From SZUA-442 sp963753185 (GTDB lineage: Bacteria > Actinomycetota > Acidimicrobiia > Spongiisociales > UBA5794), in NCBI GenBank assembly GCA_963753185.1, contig CAVWBO010000007.1:992001-1056000 (forward strand): a stretch of DNA of 64,000 nucleotides. Reading direction: 5' to 3'. Positions within the stretch are counted from its first letter, which is position 1. Each line of letters opens with the position of its first letter. Both the position numbers and the translations under genes were made by a program. Below are positions 19,418 through 28,612 of this stretch, piece after piece. The notes beneath the pieces were generated by a model that made no database searches, was not told the origin of the DNA, and saw only the letters and a program-made list of their open reading frames with translations.

Positions 19418-21231
19418 ATGGCAGGTGAGGTCGCACCATCGTGGACGCCCGATCCCGCGACCGTTGCGGCCTCGAATCTCGACCGTCTCATGCGCAGGGT
19501 CGGGGTCGACTCGTACTCCAAGCTCCACCGCTGGTCTGTCGAGGACATCGATGCCTTCTGGTCGGTCGTCGTCGATGAGCTCGGCATCGCCTTCGTCGAC
19601 CCGCCGACGGCGATCCGCGGCTCGAGTGACCCCACGCAGCCCGACTGGCTTCCGGGCGCCCGGTACTCGATCGTCGAGTCCTGTCTCAGTGCTCCAGACG
19701 ACGCCGTTGCGATCGTCGCCGCTGATCGATCCGTCATGCGGCGCCTCACGGTCGCCGAACTCAGATCCGAGGTGGCCCGTTTCGCCAATGGTTTCCACGA
19801 GGCCGGACATCGTCGTGGCGACCGCATCGCCATTGCGATGCCGATGACCGTCGAAGCGGTCGTCGCGTACCTTGGCACCGTCGCGGCCGGGGGTGTCGTC
19901 GTCTCGATCGCGGACTCGTTCGCCCCCGAGGAGATCGCGCTCAGGTGCGCCATGACCGAGCCGGTCGCGGTCGTCACGCAGGACGTTGCGTACCGTCTCG
20001 GCAAGGCACTCCCCATGTACGACAAGTGTGCCGGGGCCTACGATGCGCCGTGCATCGTCGTCGGAACCGGGGCCGGGATGCCGCTCCGCGCCACACGACG
20101 TTGCATGGTCAGACTTCCTGTTCGTCCTCCGAGTCGTTGACACCCGCCATCGGACCCTCCCGTGACCACACCAACATCCTCTTCTCCTCGGGGACCACGG
20201 GCGAGCCGAAGGCCATTCCGTGGGATCAGACAACACCGATCAAAGCGGCGATGGATGGCCGGTACCACCACGACATCCACGCCGGGGACGTGGTCGCATG
20301 GCCGACGAACCTCGGCTGGATGATGGGCCCGTGGCTCATCTACGCATCGCTCATCAACGGTGCAGCGATGGCGCTGTACACCGATGCACCGACGACCAGG
20401 GGCTTCATCGACTTCGTCGGTGAAGCAGGCGTCACGATGCTCGGCCTCGTTCCATCGATCGTGTCGGCCTGGCGGGCAAACGACACGGTCGGGCCATCAG
20501 ACCTCGACGGGGTCCGCGTCCTGTCATCGACCGGTGAGGCATCGAATCCGGACGATTACGCATGGTTGATGCGCGTGGCGGGTGCGCCCGTCATCGAGTA
20601 CTGCGGTGGCACCGAGATCGGCGGAGGCTACATCACGGGTACTGTCCTCGACCCTGCCACTCCTTCGAGGTTCACGACCCCGGCACTGGGCATCGACCTC
20701 GTGATCGTTGACGACTCGGGATCGGTAGCAGACGAAGGGGAGGTGTTCCTCGTGCCACCATCGATCGGGATGTCCACCACCCTCCTCAACCGTGACCACC
20801 ACGAGGTCTACTACGAGGGTGTCCCGAGCGGCCTCGGACCCCTCAGGAGGCACGGTGACCACTTGAGGCGGGAGGGCGACGGAACATATCGAGCCCTGGG
20901 TCGCGTGGATGACACGATGAACCTCGGTGGGATCAAGGTGTCGTCCGCCGAGATCGAGGCAGTCGTCGCCGACGTGCAGGACATCGCCGAGGTCGCTGCC
21001 GTGGCGGTTCCACCCGTCGAAGGGGGCCCCGACCGATTGATCCTGTTCGTCGTCCCCGCAGCGGAGGCGTCGATCGATCCTGGCCTCGTCCGGGACGAGA
21101 TGCAGGACCTGATCCGCGCACGGCTCAATCCGCTGTTCCGCATCCACGACGTCGTACTCGTCGATTCGCTCCCCCGTACGGCCTCGCACAAGGTGATGAG
21201 GCGCCTACTTCGATCCGGGTACACGCCGTGA
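19418..21231 (+). pseudogene. Acetoacetyl-CoA synthetase-like acyl-CoA ligase, interrupted by two one-base insertions
   Basis: About 600 codons of an ANL-family acyl-CoA ligase resembling acetoacetyl-CoA synthetase. The N-terminal domain (SYSKLHRWSVEDIDAFW; PDWLPGARYSIVES) runs in one frame to 20140. The ATP-binding part (TNILFSSGTTGEPKAIPW), YCGGTEIGGGY, GRVDDTMNLGGIKVS and SLPRTASHKVMRR lie in another frame. Between them a third frame encodes DVAWSDFL. One extra base near 20096 and another at about 20121 restore a full protein when removed. Either a decayed gene or local sequence errors. Start ATG at 19418. Confidence 0.82.
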
Positions 21232-21938
21232 GGGTGACGGTCATCCGCAATGATCCGTTCGTACCTCCCGGCCACCTCGCACGTGTGTGTCGCGATCGGG
21301 GCCACGACGTGGATGTCGTCGCGCTCGACGAAGGTGATGCCCTCCCACCCATCGGGTCGGTCTCTGCGATCGCGGTCCTCGGCGGGGAGATGGGCGCATA
21401 CGACACGGACAAGCACCCATATCTCGAGACCGAGAAGGCGTATCTCGCCGACGCCGTGGAGCGTGGCATCCCCGTTCTCGGGCTCTGCCTCGGGTGCCAG
21501 CTCCTTGCGGACGCGCTGGGAGGGGCGGCGTATCTGGCGCCGGCACCCGAAGCTGCATTCGAGGTCCTCGACGTGCTCGTCGAGGACGCCGTCGTCAGCA
21601 TCCTCGGGTCTCGGCGATCGCTCGCACTCCATCGCGATACATGGGATCTCCCGCCCGGTGCGACGCTGATCGCCAGGTCCGACCGATACGGCCAGGCGTT
21701 CCGCATGGGCTCGGCTCTGGGGATCCAGACGCATCCCGAGGCGACGCCTGACATCGTGGCGGCGTGGCTCTCCCACCGATCGGGACGGGAGCTCGTGGAC
21801 TCTGGGGGCGCCTCACCGGAGGAACTGCTCGAAGAGATCGCGTCATCATCGCGCGACATCGCCCTCACGGCGGATGCCGTCCTCGGAGCGTGGCTCGACG
21901 AATCGGCGCGAGCCGTGGCGAACCGTGCAGGTCCATGA
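21228..21938 (+). CDS. Class I glutamine amidotransferase-like protein
   Basis: 236 residues with the GATase1 fold. The nucleophile elbow is GLCLGCQLLA, the His/Glu pair is in QTHPEAT, and VLGGEMGAYD is near residue 45. It resembles the stand-alone GMP-synthase-like amidotransferases that deaminate or transfer ammonia from glutamine or related gamma-glutamyl compounds; the partner is unknown. GTG start overlapping the stop of the acyl-CoA ligase (GTGA), so it belongs to that transcript. Confidence 0.87.
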   Translation: MRVTVIRNDPFVPPGHLARVCRDRGHDVDVVALDEGDALPPIGSVSAIAVLGGEMGAYDTDKHPYLETEKAYLADAVERGIPVLGLCLGCQLLADALGGAAYLAPAPEAAFEVLDVLVEDAVVSILGSRRSLALHRDTWDLPPGATLIARSDRYGQAFRMGSALGIQTHPEATPDIVAAWLSHRSGRELVDSGGASPEELLEEIASSSRDIALTADAVLGAWLDESARAVANRAGP

Positions 21939-22000
21939 AGGCTCGTGAGGGCACCTCCACGCTGTCGCCGTAGACTTCGGCTCGAGGAGGTGATCGGGCC

Positions 22001-22885
22001 ATGACCATCGATGCACACGGTGCCTTGCGCGAGCGGGTCCGCAGTGAGTCAGGCGTCATCATGGTCATAGGGGATTCCGACACCGGAAAAACCCACATGG
22101 CGAAGACCCTCCTCGCCGACGCCGTGGCCCAGGGACGCACAGCAGCCTTCGTCGACGGCGACGTCGGCGCTTCGACCGTCGGGCCGGCTGCGTGCGTCGG
22201 ACTGTCGATCATCCGTGAACCCGGCGACATGGACCGCTTCTCCGAGCCCGATGAGCTCCGCTTCGTCGGTTCCACGGAACCACATGGCGTCGTACTGCCG
22301 TACGTCGTCGCTGTGGCGGCCCTCGTCGACATCGCGATGTCGCAGGCCGACATCGTGATCCTCGACACGACCAACGTCGTCTCCGGGGTGGTCGGGCAGA
22401 CGCTCAAGTACCACATCGCCGAGCTCACGAAGCCGTCGCTTGTCGTCGCCATGCGTAGGGGTGACGAGCTCGAACCGGTCATCGGGATGCTCCGAAGGTT
22501 CCTCTCGATCCGTGTGTCGGAGGTTGAGCCTCCCGATGATCTGATCCCCCTCGGGCCGATCGAGCGGCAGGAGAACCGGATCGCGGCGTTCGCTGGTGAT
22601 CTCGGCGTCAACCCTCCGAGATGGCGGGTTCAGACGACGGTCTTCGCTCCCACCCTTCCGGATGGGTTCGATGTCAGCAGGCTCGACTCGATGCTCGTGG
22701 GTGTCCAGGACGAGCACGGTCGATGTCGTGGCCTGGGAGTCCTCGAGCACACCGACACGACAGTGCGCGTCGCGACCCAGCACGGTGACGAGATGCGTGG
22801 CCTGCGTCTCGGTTCGATGCGCCTCGACCTCGAGACCTTCGCCGTGTCGCGCGTGAGGCTGCGCGAATTGATCTTCGGGGTCTGA
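22001..22885 (+). CDS. Clp1/Grc3-type polynucleotide 5'-kinase-like protein
   Basis: 294 residues. A P-loop GDSDTGKTHMAK (residues 24-35) is followed by a Clp1_P-like core (AFVDGDVGASTVGPAACVGL; DIVILDTTNVVSG). A C-terminal beta domain (LVGVQDEHGRCRGLGVLEHTD) recalls the Clp1 end. Clp1 and Grc3 proteins phosphorylate RNA or DNA 5' hydroxyls in eukaryotes and archaea, and bacterial relatives are less well known. The start is supported by a near-complete Shine-Dalgarno GAGGAGGTGATC at 21984-21995, with TAGACT upstream (21971) as a possible -10. Confidence 0.75.
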   Translation: MTIDAHGALRERVRSESGVIMVIGDSDTGKTHMAKTLLADAVAQGRTAAFVDGDVGASTVGPAACVGLSIIREPGDMDRFSEPDELRFVGSTEPHGVVLPYVVAVAALVDIAMSQADIVILDTTNVVSGVVGQTLKYHIAELTKPSLVVAMRRGDELEPVIGMLRRFLSIRVSEVEPPDDLIPLGPIERQENRIAAFAGDLGVNPPRWRVQTTVFAPTLPDGFDVSRLDSMLVGVQDEHGRCRGLGVLEHTDTTVRVATQHGDEMRGLRLGSMRLDLETFAVSRVRLRELIFGV

Positions 22886-22927
22886 CGAGAGTCCGACCGG
22901 ACCGTCGCCAAGCCGGCGATGACGTCA

Positions 22928-23470
22928 TCACGGAGCCGGCGTCGAGCCGTCCTTCGACATGACGGCGAGTCCGGCGTCGACGTCATGGATCGTCATGATC
23001 CGCCTCCCCGGCTGGAACGCCGGAACGATGTCCCCCACGGACAACCCGAGTGCTCGCCATCGGATCGAGAGCGCCTCGAGGGAGTCGTCGGTGGCGAGGG
23101 CGATCCCGTACAGGGATGCCTGGCGGACGGGAGCCTCGATCACCTCGAGAACCGTACCCACCCTGAAGAATGCTGCTCGGCGACCGGAAGGGATCGTCAT
23201 CTGGAGGCGTGGTTCGAGACCTGCCCTTCGGAGGGTTGCGATCGCGGCCTGGAGGTCGGGAACGAGGATCACGACGTGGTCGACACTGAACCCCGTCACC
23301 TCCGTCCCCTCGACGGCAGGCATCGTGTGGATCGGGAACGCTGGAGCGGCGGGATCCCACGCCCACTGTGGGTCCCCCGTCGCCATGGAGATCCCGTCGA
23401 ATGCAGGCTCGACTGGCCAGTCGAAATCCGTCCAATCGATGGGGAGGCGAAGTGCGGTGATCCTCGTCAC
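22928..23470 (-). CDS. VOC (glyoxalase-like) superfamily protein
   Basis: 180 residues. The N-terminal part is Trp/Pro-rich; the VOC fold begins at about residue 62 (VDHVVILVPDLQAAIATLRRAGLEP) and continues with FFRVGTVLEVIEA and a degenerate second half. Metal-binding residues are partly recognisable (H at VDHVV, E at LEVIE). Substrate unknown. GTG start at 23470. Convergent with the Clp1-like gene, with 42 bases between. Confidence 0.8.
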   Translation of the reverse strand: MTRITALRLPIDWTDFDWPVEPAFDGISMATGDPQWAWDPAAPAFPIHTMPAVEGTEVTGFSVDHVVILVPDLQAAIATLRRAGLEPRLQMTIPSGRRAAFFRVGTVLEVIEAPVRQASLYGIALATDDSLEALSIRWRALGLSVGDIVPAFQPGRRIMTIHDVDAGLAVMSKDGSTPAP

Positions 23471-23702
23471 GGGCAGAGGCTAGATGCGCTACGCGGACCG
23501 GCCATCGAAGAAGGCCCGACGAACCCCACCTCGATGGTGTCCCGCACTTCCCCTTGCGAGTTGACCGAGCCGAGGCACATCGGGCCTTCCCTGAGCAACC
23601 TAGGCCACACGATTGGCGGGTACAACAGGGCCGACGGAGGACTTTTCGCGCACTGATGGCGTGTGGCGTGCAACCCGAGCGGGACGCCGCGCACGGGGGC
23701 AG

Positions 23703-23758
23703 TTGTCCACATGTGCACCGCGATCCACAGGGTGTTGTGCACATGGCCGTGTGGACAA
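23703..23758. repeat. Inverted repeat built of two TTGTCCACA boxes in a gene-free stretch
   Basis: TTGTCCACA-TGTGCAC (23703-23718) is mirrored by GTGCACA (23737-23743) and TGTGGACAA (23750-23758), with a six-base insertion in the right arm. TTGTCCACA is the form of the DnaA box preferred in high-GC actinobacteria, and a weaker GATCCACA lies between. The surrounding stretch 23471-23785 has no convincing gene on either strand. It is downstream of mshA and upstream of the VOC gene. Confidence 0.5.
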
Positions 23759-23785
23759 GGCCGGTGGCCGTGCGGCGGGACGTGC

Positions 23786-25015
23786 TCAGGCGGTGATGCC
23801 CTCGTAGAGCTCGAGCATGCGCGTCGCCGTGGCGTCCCACGAGAATCGTTGGCTGAACGAGACCGCACCCTGGCCGAGCCTGTCGGCGAAGCCCGGATGG
23901 TCGAGCACGGCGCGTAGGGCGGCAGCGAACGCCGCAGGGTCGAGGTTGTTGACGAGGAGACCGGTCTCGGACGCGTTGACGACGTACGGCAGCCCACCGA
24001 TGTTCGAGGCGACGACGGGAATACCGCATGCCTGTGCTTCTGCGGCGACGAGCCCGAACGTCTCGCTCCGCGATGGCACGATGACGACGTTCGCCGATCG
24101 GTAGTGATCGGCGAGGGTCGGGTGGTCCACAGGATCGAACAGCCGCACGTTGTCCTCGATGCCGTGTCGGGCGATGACGTCGCGGCATCTGGCGAGTTCT
24201 TCGTCGCCGTCGGCCCCGCTCGAGCCACCGACCAAGTGGAGGACCCTCGATGCGCCGTCAGTGCTTCCGTGGGCAGCCAACCTGGCGACGGCCTCGACCG
24301 CAACACTGGTTCCCTTGTGCGCTTGGATACGACCCGCGTAGAGGATGATCCGCTCCGTCCCGAAGCCGAGCCTGGCGCGGGCGTCGTCGCGGCTCCCCGG
24401 TCGAAACACGGCGTGATCAACTCCGGGGGGTGAAACGCAAAGCCGTTCGGGGGAGGCCCCGTAGTGCTCGAGGAGGTCGTCGAACTCGTAGGGAGTCGAG
24501 GCGATGACGCAGTCGGACCTCGCGATCACCTCCTCCTCGGTCAGGAGCCGCTCGGTTGCCGACACCGCCTCCGTGGGGGCGCGCATGGCATCCTTGACCT
24601 TGCCGAGCGTGTGGAACGAGTTCGCGAGGGGAACGCCGAGCATGTCGGCGAGGCGCACGCCGCAGCGGCCGGACAGCCAGTAGTGGCTGTGGACGAGGTC
24701 GAATCGCTCACCGCGCTGGCTGACCCAACGTCCGACCTCATCGGCGAATCGGGGAGCCAACGGCATGAGGTCGACGACGGGGAGGCGTTCGATCGGCCCC
24801 GCTTCGACGTTCACGACCCGATACCCCGGGAGGACCTCTGTCACGAGCGGGGTCGAACCGTCGGTGCGCCGAGTGAACACGGTCACCTCGACTCCTCGGG
24901 CGGCCATCGTCCTGGCGAGGCGATCGAGGTAGACGTTCATGCCACCGGCATCACCACTCCCCGGAAGGTGCAGGGGCGATGTGTGCATCGAGACGTATGC
25001 GACCCGGCTGATCAC
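23786..25015 (-). CDS. mshA: D-inositol-3-phosphate glycosyltransferase MshA
   Basis: 409 residues, GT-B fold, family GT4. The MshA signature SMHTSPLHLPGSGDAGGMNVYL is present, followed by HSHYWLSG, the acceptor loop NSFHTLGKVKDA, AGRIQAHKG, and the donor-site EX7E region SRSETFGLVAAEAQACGIPVVA. It makes GlcNAc-inositol phosphate, the first step of mycothiol synthesis in actinobacteria. GTG start at 25015. It is the distal gene of a minus-strand cluster in which the stop of the upstream GNAT gene overlaps its start. Confidence 0.9.
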   Translation of the reverse strand: MISRVAYVSMHTSPLHLPGSGDAGGMNVYLDRLARTMAARGVEVTVFTRRTDGSTPLVTEVLPGYRVVNVEAGPIERLPVVDLMPLAPRFADEVGRWVSQRGERFDLVHSHYWLSGRCGVRLADMLGVPLANSFHTLGKVKDAMRAPTEAVSATERLLTEEEVIARSDCVIASTPYEFDDLLEHYGASPERLCVSPPGVDHAVFRPGSRDDARARLGFGTERIILYAGRIQAHKGTSVAVEAVARLAAHGSTDGASRVLHLVGGSSGADGDEELARCRDVIARHGIEDNVRLFDPVDHPTLADHYRSANVVIVPSRSETFGLVAAEAQACGIPVVASNIGGLPYVVNASETGLLVNNLDPAAFAAALRAVLDHPGFADRLGQGAVSFSQRFSWDATATRMLELYEGITA

Positions 25016-25911
25016 GGGACCTGACCCTCCACCACGAAGAGCGAGCGTGGGGTGGCCCCGTGCCGGTACTTGTACCGCTCATCACCCTTGAGGAAGTCGA
25101 ACACCTTCGCTCCACGTCGGATCTGGTCCTCGATCATCGAGGAGAACAGGACGACACCCGGCGAGGCCATGGCTGCATCGGGGTCGTACGCTGAGTTGTA
25201 GTAGTAGTACCCGCTCGGTGTCTCGAAACCGAACGCCGATGCTCGCACGATGCCGTCGCACACGAGATCGTGGATCACGGCATCGGCGGTCACGAGAAGG
25301 TCGCTGAAGAACGCCCGCATCCGGTCCGTCATGAACCCTCCCTTGTCGCCCTGGGAGGTCCTGTGCATCGTGTAGAAGTGTTCGGCCGCGTCGATGCCCC
25401 TCCTGACCACCTCGATGTCGCCGAACTCGGTGACGAATCGGCGGCGCTTCCGGCGGACCTCGTGTCGTTCCTTCTTCCCGATCGACGCCAACCAGTCGTC
25501 GAGGCTCCCTGGGAGTTCGAGGACCGCCGTCGATTCGTGCTCGCTGACGTCCGGTTCGACCCCGACAGCCCTCACTCCGGCCACGACGAGATCTCGCGCA
25601 TCGGCAGGGAGCGAGTCGAATCGGAAGGCGCGACCCCGCAAACGCGACAGTGCGTGGGCCACCACGTCCGGGTCGTCACCGAGGGGCGAGTGGTAATCGG
25701 TCAGGTCGGGCGGCCCGGCCATTCGCACGATCCCGTCATCGACGAGCGCGATCGCACCATGGGCGTCCGCCTCGACCAGGATGGCCTCCGGAGGCGTTCC
25801 TGCTGCCCGCTCGACCGCTGCGAGGAACGGTCGATGGGGGAACGGGCCCGTGTGCTGGGACGTCGAAGGGATGCCAACAGGGAAGGCATCCCACGGGTCG
25901 CCCTGTGTCAT
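25012..25911 (-). CDS. GNAT-fold acetyltransferase (FemAB/BioF2-like)
   Basis: 299 residues with the CelD/FemX-like layout: SIGKKERHEVRRKRRRF about two thirds in, then a GNAT core FYTMHRTSQGDKGGFM, SAFGFETPSGYYYYNSAYDPD and SSMIEDQIRRGAKVFDFLKGDERYKYRHG. Such proteins transfer acyl or aminoacyl groups in envelope or thiol metabolism. Location next to mshA makes a mycothiol-related or polysaccharide role possible, which is inference. The start overlaps the asparaginase stop as ATGA. Confidence 0.78.
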   Translation of the reverse strand: MTQGDPWDAFPVGIPSTSQHTGPFPHRPFLAAVERAAGTPPEAILVEADAHGAIALVDDGIVRMAGPPDLTDYHSPLGDDPDVVAHALSRLRGRAFRFDSLPADARDLVVAGVRAVGVEPDVSEHESTAVLELPGSLDDWLASIGKKERHEVRRKRRRFVTEFGDIEVVRRGIDAAEHFYTMHRTSQGDKGGFMTDRMRAFFSDLLVTADAVIHDLVCDGIVRASAFGFETPSGYYYYNSAYDPDAAMASPGVVLFSSMIEDQIRRGAKVFDFLKGDERYKYRHGATPRSLFVVEGQVP

Positions 25912-26840
25912 GCCTCGACCAGTTCGAGCGACCCGACCTGCCGTGAGGCGCCGATGACGGGTATCCGGACGCAGTCCTCGAGGTGTTCCGCGGCCGACCG
26001 TGGCAGGACGCCGATACGACGGGCGACCTCTATCGTCGCGGCCACCGCCATGGCGTCCGATCCCTCGTCCGACTTCGCCGCGATCCCGATGCCGTGGAGC
26101 GACGCCGCGAACGCACCCTCTGCACCGCCTTTCGACGGTCCGCCGAACGCGATTGCGAAGCGTCCCTCGCATCCGACGTTGTCGGCGACGAGGGCCGGAT
26201 ACTGGGACATCGCCGCTGCAATGGAGGCAAGCTCTGGCTCGCTCGTCAATCGCGAGAACGCACGAGCGAGCCCGCGTACCGTGCCACGGAGGGTCGGCGC
26301 GCCGCAGCCGTCGATACCGACGGGCTCGGGATCCTCACCGGTGAGATCCGTGACGATTCCGAGGATGTCGCGTTGGAGTGGATGGCCGGGGTCGAGGTAG
26401 CTGCGCGTGGGGAGTCCCGCAACAGAGCAGGCGGCGAGCCATCCTGCGTGCTTCCCGCTGCAGTTGTGGAATCGTCGCTCCGGCGCAGCCGTGCCCTCAT
26501 GGACGACGGCGTCGCGCGCTCGTTGCGCCCACGGCCAGCCGGGTGGGCACTGGAGTGCGTCGGGTCCGAGGCCGTGGTCAGAGAGGATCCGTTCGACGAT
26601 GGCAACCTGCACCGGGTACCCGCGATGGCTCGAGCACGTGACGGCGAGGTGTTCGCGAGGGAGGTCGAGCCCGAGGCGTGATGCCGCCAGGGCTTGGAAC
26701 GGCTTGATCGCGGATCGGTGGAACATCGGACGGTCGGTGTCACCCGACGTGTACAGGGTCCTGCCAGCGTCGTCGACGGCGATGGCTGATACGTCGTGGA
26801 CACTCTCTACCAATCCGGATCGGATCCGTGCGAAGCGCAT
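25908..26840 (-). CDS. Asparaginase (L-asparaginase II family)
   Basis: 310 residues of the PF06089 family, unrelated to the classical AnsA/AnsB fold. Motifs are SGLVESVHDVSAIAVD at the start, FHRSAIKPFQALAA, CSSHRGYPVQV, NCSGKHAGWLAA and VGIDGCGAPTL. Expected to hydrolyse asparagine, but function for many members is only predicted. The ATG at 26840 closely follows the RsiG-like gene stop at 26844. Confidence 0.87.
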   Translation of the reverse strand: MRFARIRSGLVESVHDVSAIAVDDAGRTLYTSGDTDRPMFHRSAIKPFQALAASRLGLDLPREHLAVTCSSHRGYPVQVAIVERILSDHGLGPDALQCPPGWPWAQRARDAVVHEGTAAPERRFHNCSGKHAGWLAACSVAGLPTRSYLDPGHPLQRDILGIVTDLTGEDPEPVGIDGCGAPTLRGTVRGLARAFSRLTSEPELASIAAAMSQYPALVADNVGCEGRFAIAFGGPSKGGAEGAFAASLHGIGIAAKSDEGSDAMAVAATIEVARRIGVLPRSAAEHLEDCVRIPVIGASRQVGSLELVEA

Positions 26841-26843
26841 GGA

Positions 26844-27386
26844 TCAGTTCGTCGTCAGGAGTTCGTCTGCGTCGGCCAAGCCGTCGCGGTATCGCCTGGT
26901 CAGCTCACCGGTGATGAGGTCGTGGGCATCGTGAACGGCGCGCCGTTGTTCAGACACGATGCGTTCCGTTGCGGCGAGGTCGTCCCGGATCGAGGCGAGG
27001 TCCTCGTCGTTGAGCAACGGCAGCCTCGCGAGGAAGTCATCACCGAGTGCCTTGTCGACGTCGCGCCTGCCTTCGCCGGCGCGTTCGGGTGCTTCGATCG
27101 ACAGCTCCCTGTCGAGGGGATTCGATGTCCTTCCGGACGGCGGGTCGGTGAGGATCTCGGGGAGCGCATCCAGCAATGATCGGGTCTCCGTGCCTGCCCG
27201 CCTGCGGAGCTCGAAGTCGAGGAGGTCCATTCGGCCATGGAGGATGCGCCGGTAGTACGAGAGCTCCGTGTCGAGGACGTCGAGGAGCTTGCGACGGTCA
27301 CGCAGCTCGGCAACGGGGGCCGAGTCGATGTCGTCGGTGAAAGCGGGGTCGAGGACCCTGTCTATGCGTCGTCTCTGCTGGGGCAT
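26844..27386 (-). CDS. RsiG/AmfC-family coiled-coil protein
   Basis: 180 residues, almost entirely helical. A hydrophilic N-terminal coiled coil includes ELSYYRRILHGRMDLLDFELRRR. In RsiG, the anti-sigma factor for WhiG, c-di-GMP is bound by E(X)3S(X)2R(X)3Q(X)3D. Here the equivalent reads D(X)3S(X)2R(X)3H(X)3D, so three of five positions match exactly and two are substituted. A family member with altered or lost nucleotide binding is likely. No whiG-like sigma gene is visible. Start ATG 27386, 13 bases after the M23 peptidase gene. Confidence 0.6.
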   Translation of the reverse strand: MPQQRRRIDRVLDPAFTDDIDSAPVAELRDRRKLLDVLDTELSYYRRILHGRMDLLDFELRRRAGTETRSLLDALPEILTDPPSGRTSNPLDRELSIEAPERAGEGRRDVDKALGDDFLARLPLLNDEDLASIRDDLAATERIVSEQRRAVHDAHDLITGELTRRYRDGLADADELLTTN

Positions 27387-27399
27387 GGTTGCCACCAAC

Positions 27400-28545
27400 T
27401 TAGCAAGCGGAGCGCACCGTCGGGTACGGGTTGACCGCCTTGCCGCCCGGCCGGATCTCGAAATGGAGATGTGGGGAGGTGTATCTGGCGTTGCCGGAGT
27501 TGCCCAGATAGCCGACGACGGTGCCCTTCGCGACGCGCTGCCCAGAGGAGATGTCGGATGGGTACCCCTCGAGGTGCGTGTAGTAGTACACGACGCCATT
27601 GTCGGCGTACAGGTGGGTAGAGCGTCCGCCGAGGCTGTTGGAGCTGAACGTGACCCGTCCATCGACCACCGCCACAAGCGGGGTGTTGCGGGCATTGAAC
27701 ATGTCAACCCCCTTGTGGGTGCGTCCCCCTGACCTCGGGAAGCCCCACGAGTCGATGAAGGCTGCTCCGCCCTGGACGGGGCATATGAAGCCAGGGGTCG
27801 ACGCGGCGGGAGCACCGCCCGCCGCCCCCGGCCTCGACGAGGACTGTGCCGCGGCCTGCTTCTTGCGTCGGTCGTCCTCGATCTTCTTCTCCCGAATCTC
27901 GCGATTGAGGGTGTCGATGGCATCCCTGAGGGCATCATCTGCCGCGTCGAGGATGCGACGCTGCTCGCCCTGGAGCTCGGCGATCTCCTCTACGACACCG
28001 GCTGCCTCGTTCTCGTTTGCCGCGACCTCGGCCCTCCGGACGTCGAGTTCGGCGGACGAGCGGTCAGCTTGTCGCGAGACCGCGTCGAGGTTGTCCATCG
28101 ATGCGAGCTCGCGTTCTGCTGCGCGATCGAGGAGGGCCTGTGACGTCACGAGGTCCTGGATCGAAGATGCGGTGAATGCTGTGCCGATCAGGCCGCGCTG
28201 GCCCGACATGTACGCGTCGACGACGATGGATCGCGCCGTTTCTTCGAGTTCATCTGCCTCGGTGGTGTATCGCTCGACCGCGGCTTCCATGCGCGAGATC
28301 CGATAGAGCAGGTCCTCGTGCTCGGCATGGATGATCTCATACCGCTCGACGGCCTCGTCGAGGCGGGCTGTGACCTCGACGTAGTCCCGGTACGCCTGTG
28401 ACTGGCGTGCTTCGGCGGCTCGCTTGTTGCGTTCAGCGGCGTCGACGTCGGATTGGGTCTGGGCGGACGCGCCGATGGGAACGAGCGCCAGGAGAGCGAA
28501 CGTGGAGATCAGGATTACCCAGCGCCGAGCGGAGTGTCGGACCAT
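27400..28545 (-). CDS. Secreted M23-family peptidase/EnvC-like murein hydrolase
   Basis: 381 residues. A signal peptide (to ASA at 28) precedes a long coiled coil (about 30-230) and a linker. The C-terminal LytM domain has H-K-G-V-D (first zinc ligands) and HLHFEIRPGG (last zinc ligand), with an intermediate THLEGYP. All expected zinc ligands are present, so an active peptidoglycan endopeptidase is likely, acting outside the membrane in cell separation or growth. It probably shares a transcript with the RsiG-like gene. Confidence 0.9.
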   Translation of the reverse strand: MVRHSARRWVILISTFALLALVPIGASAQTQSDVDAAERNKRAAEARQSQAYRDYVEVTARLDEAVERYEIIHAEHEDLLYRISRMEAAVERYTTEADELEETARSIVVDAYMSGQRGLIGTAFTASSIQDLVTSQALLDRAAERELASMDNLDAVSRQADRSSAELDVRRAEVAANENEAAGVVEEIAELQGEQRRILDAADDALRDAIDTLNREIREKKIEDDRRKKQAAAQSSSRPGAAGGAPAASTPGFICPVQGGAAFIDSWGFPRSGGRTHKGVDMFNARNTPLVAVVDGRVTFSSNSLGGRSTHLYADNGVVYYYTHLEGYPSDISSGQRVAKGTVVGYLGNSGNARYTSPHLHFEIRPGGKAVNPYPTVRSAC

Positions 28546-28612
28546 GAACCCGTGAGGATAGGGCGAGTTCCCCGAAACCCCACTGTGTGGCCAAGGGCAG
28601 TCGATCGAACGG

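Noticed and set aside
23554..23796. Possible 80-residue plus-strand gene in the 23.5-23.8 kb gap
   Set aside because: Composition is unlike the neighbours, no ribosome site, and it spans the DnaA-box palindrome. I treat the stretch as non-coding.
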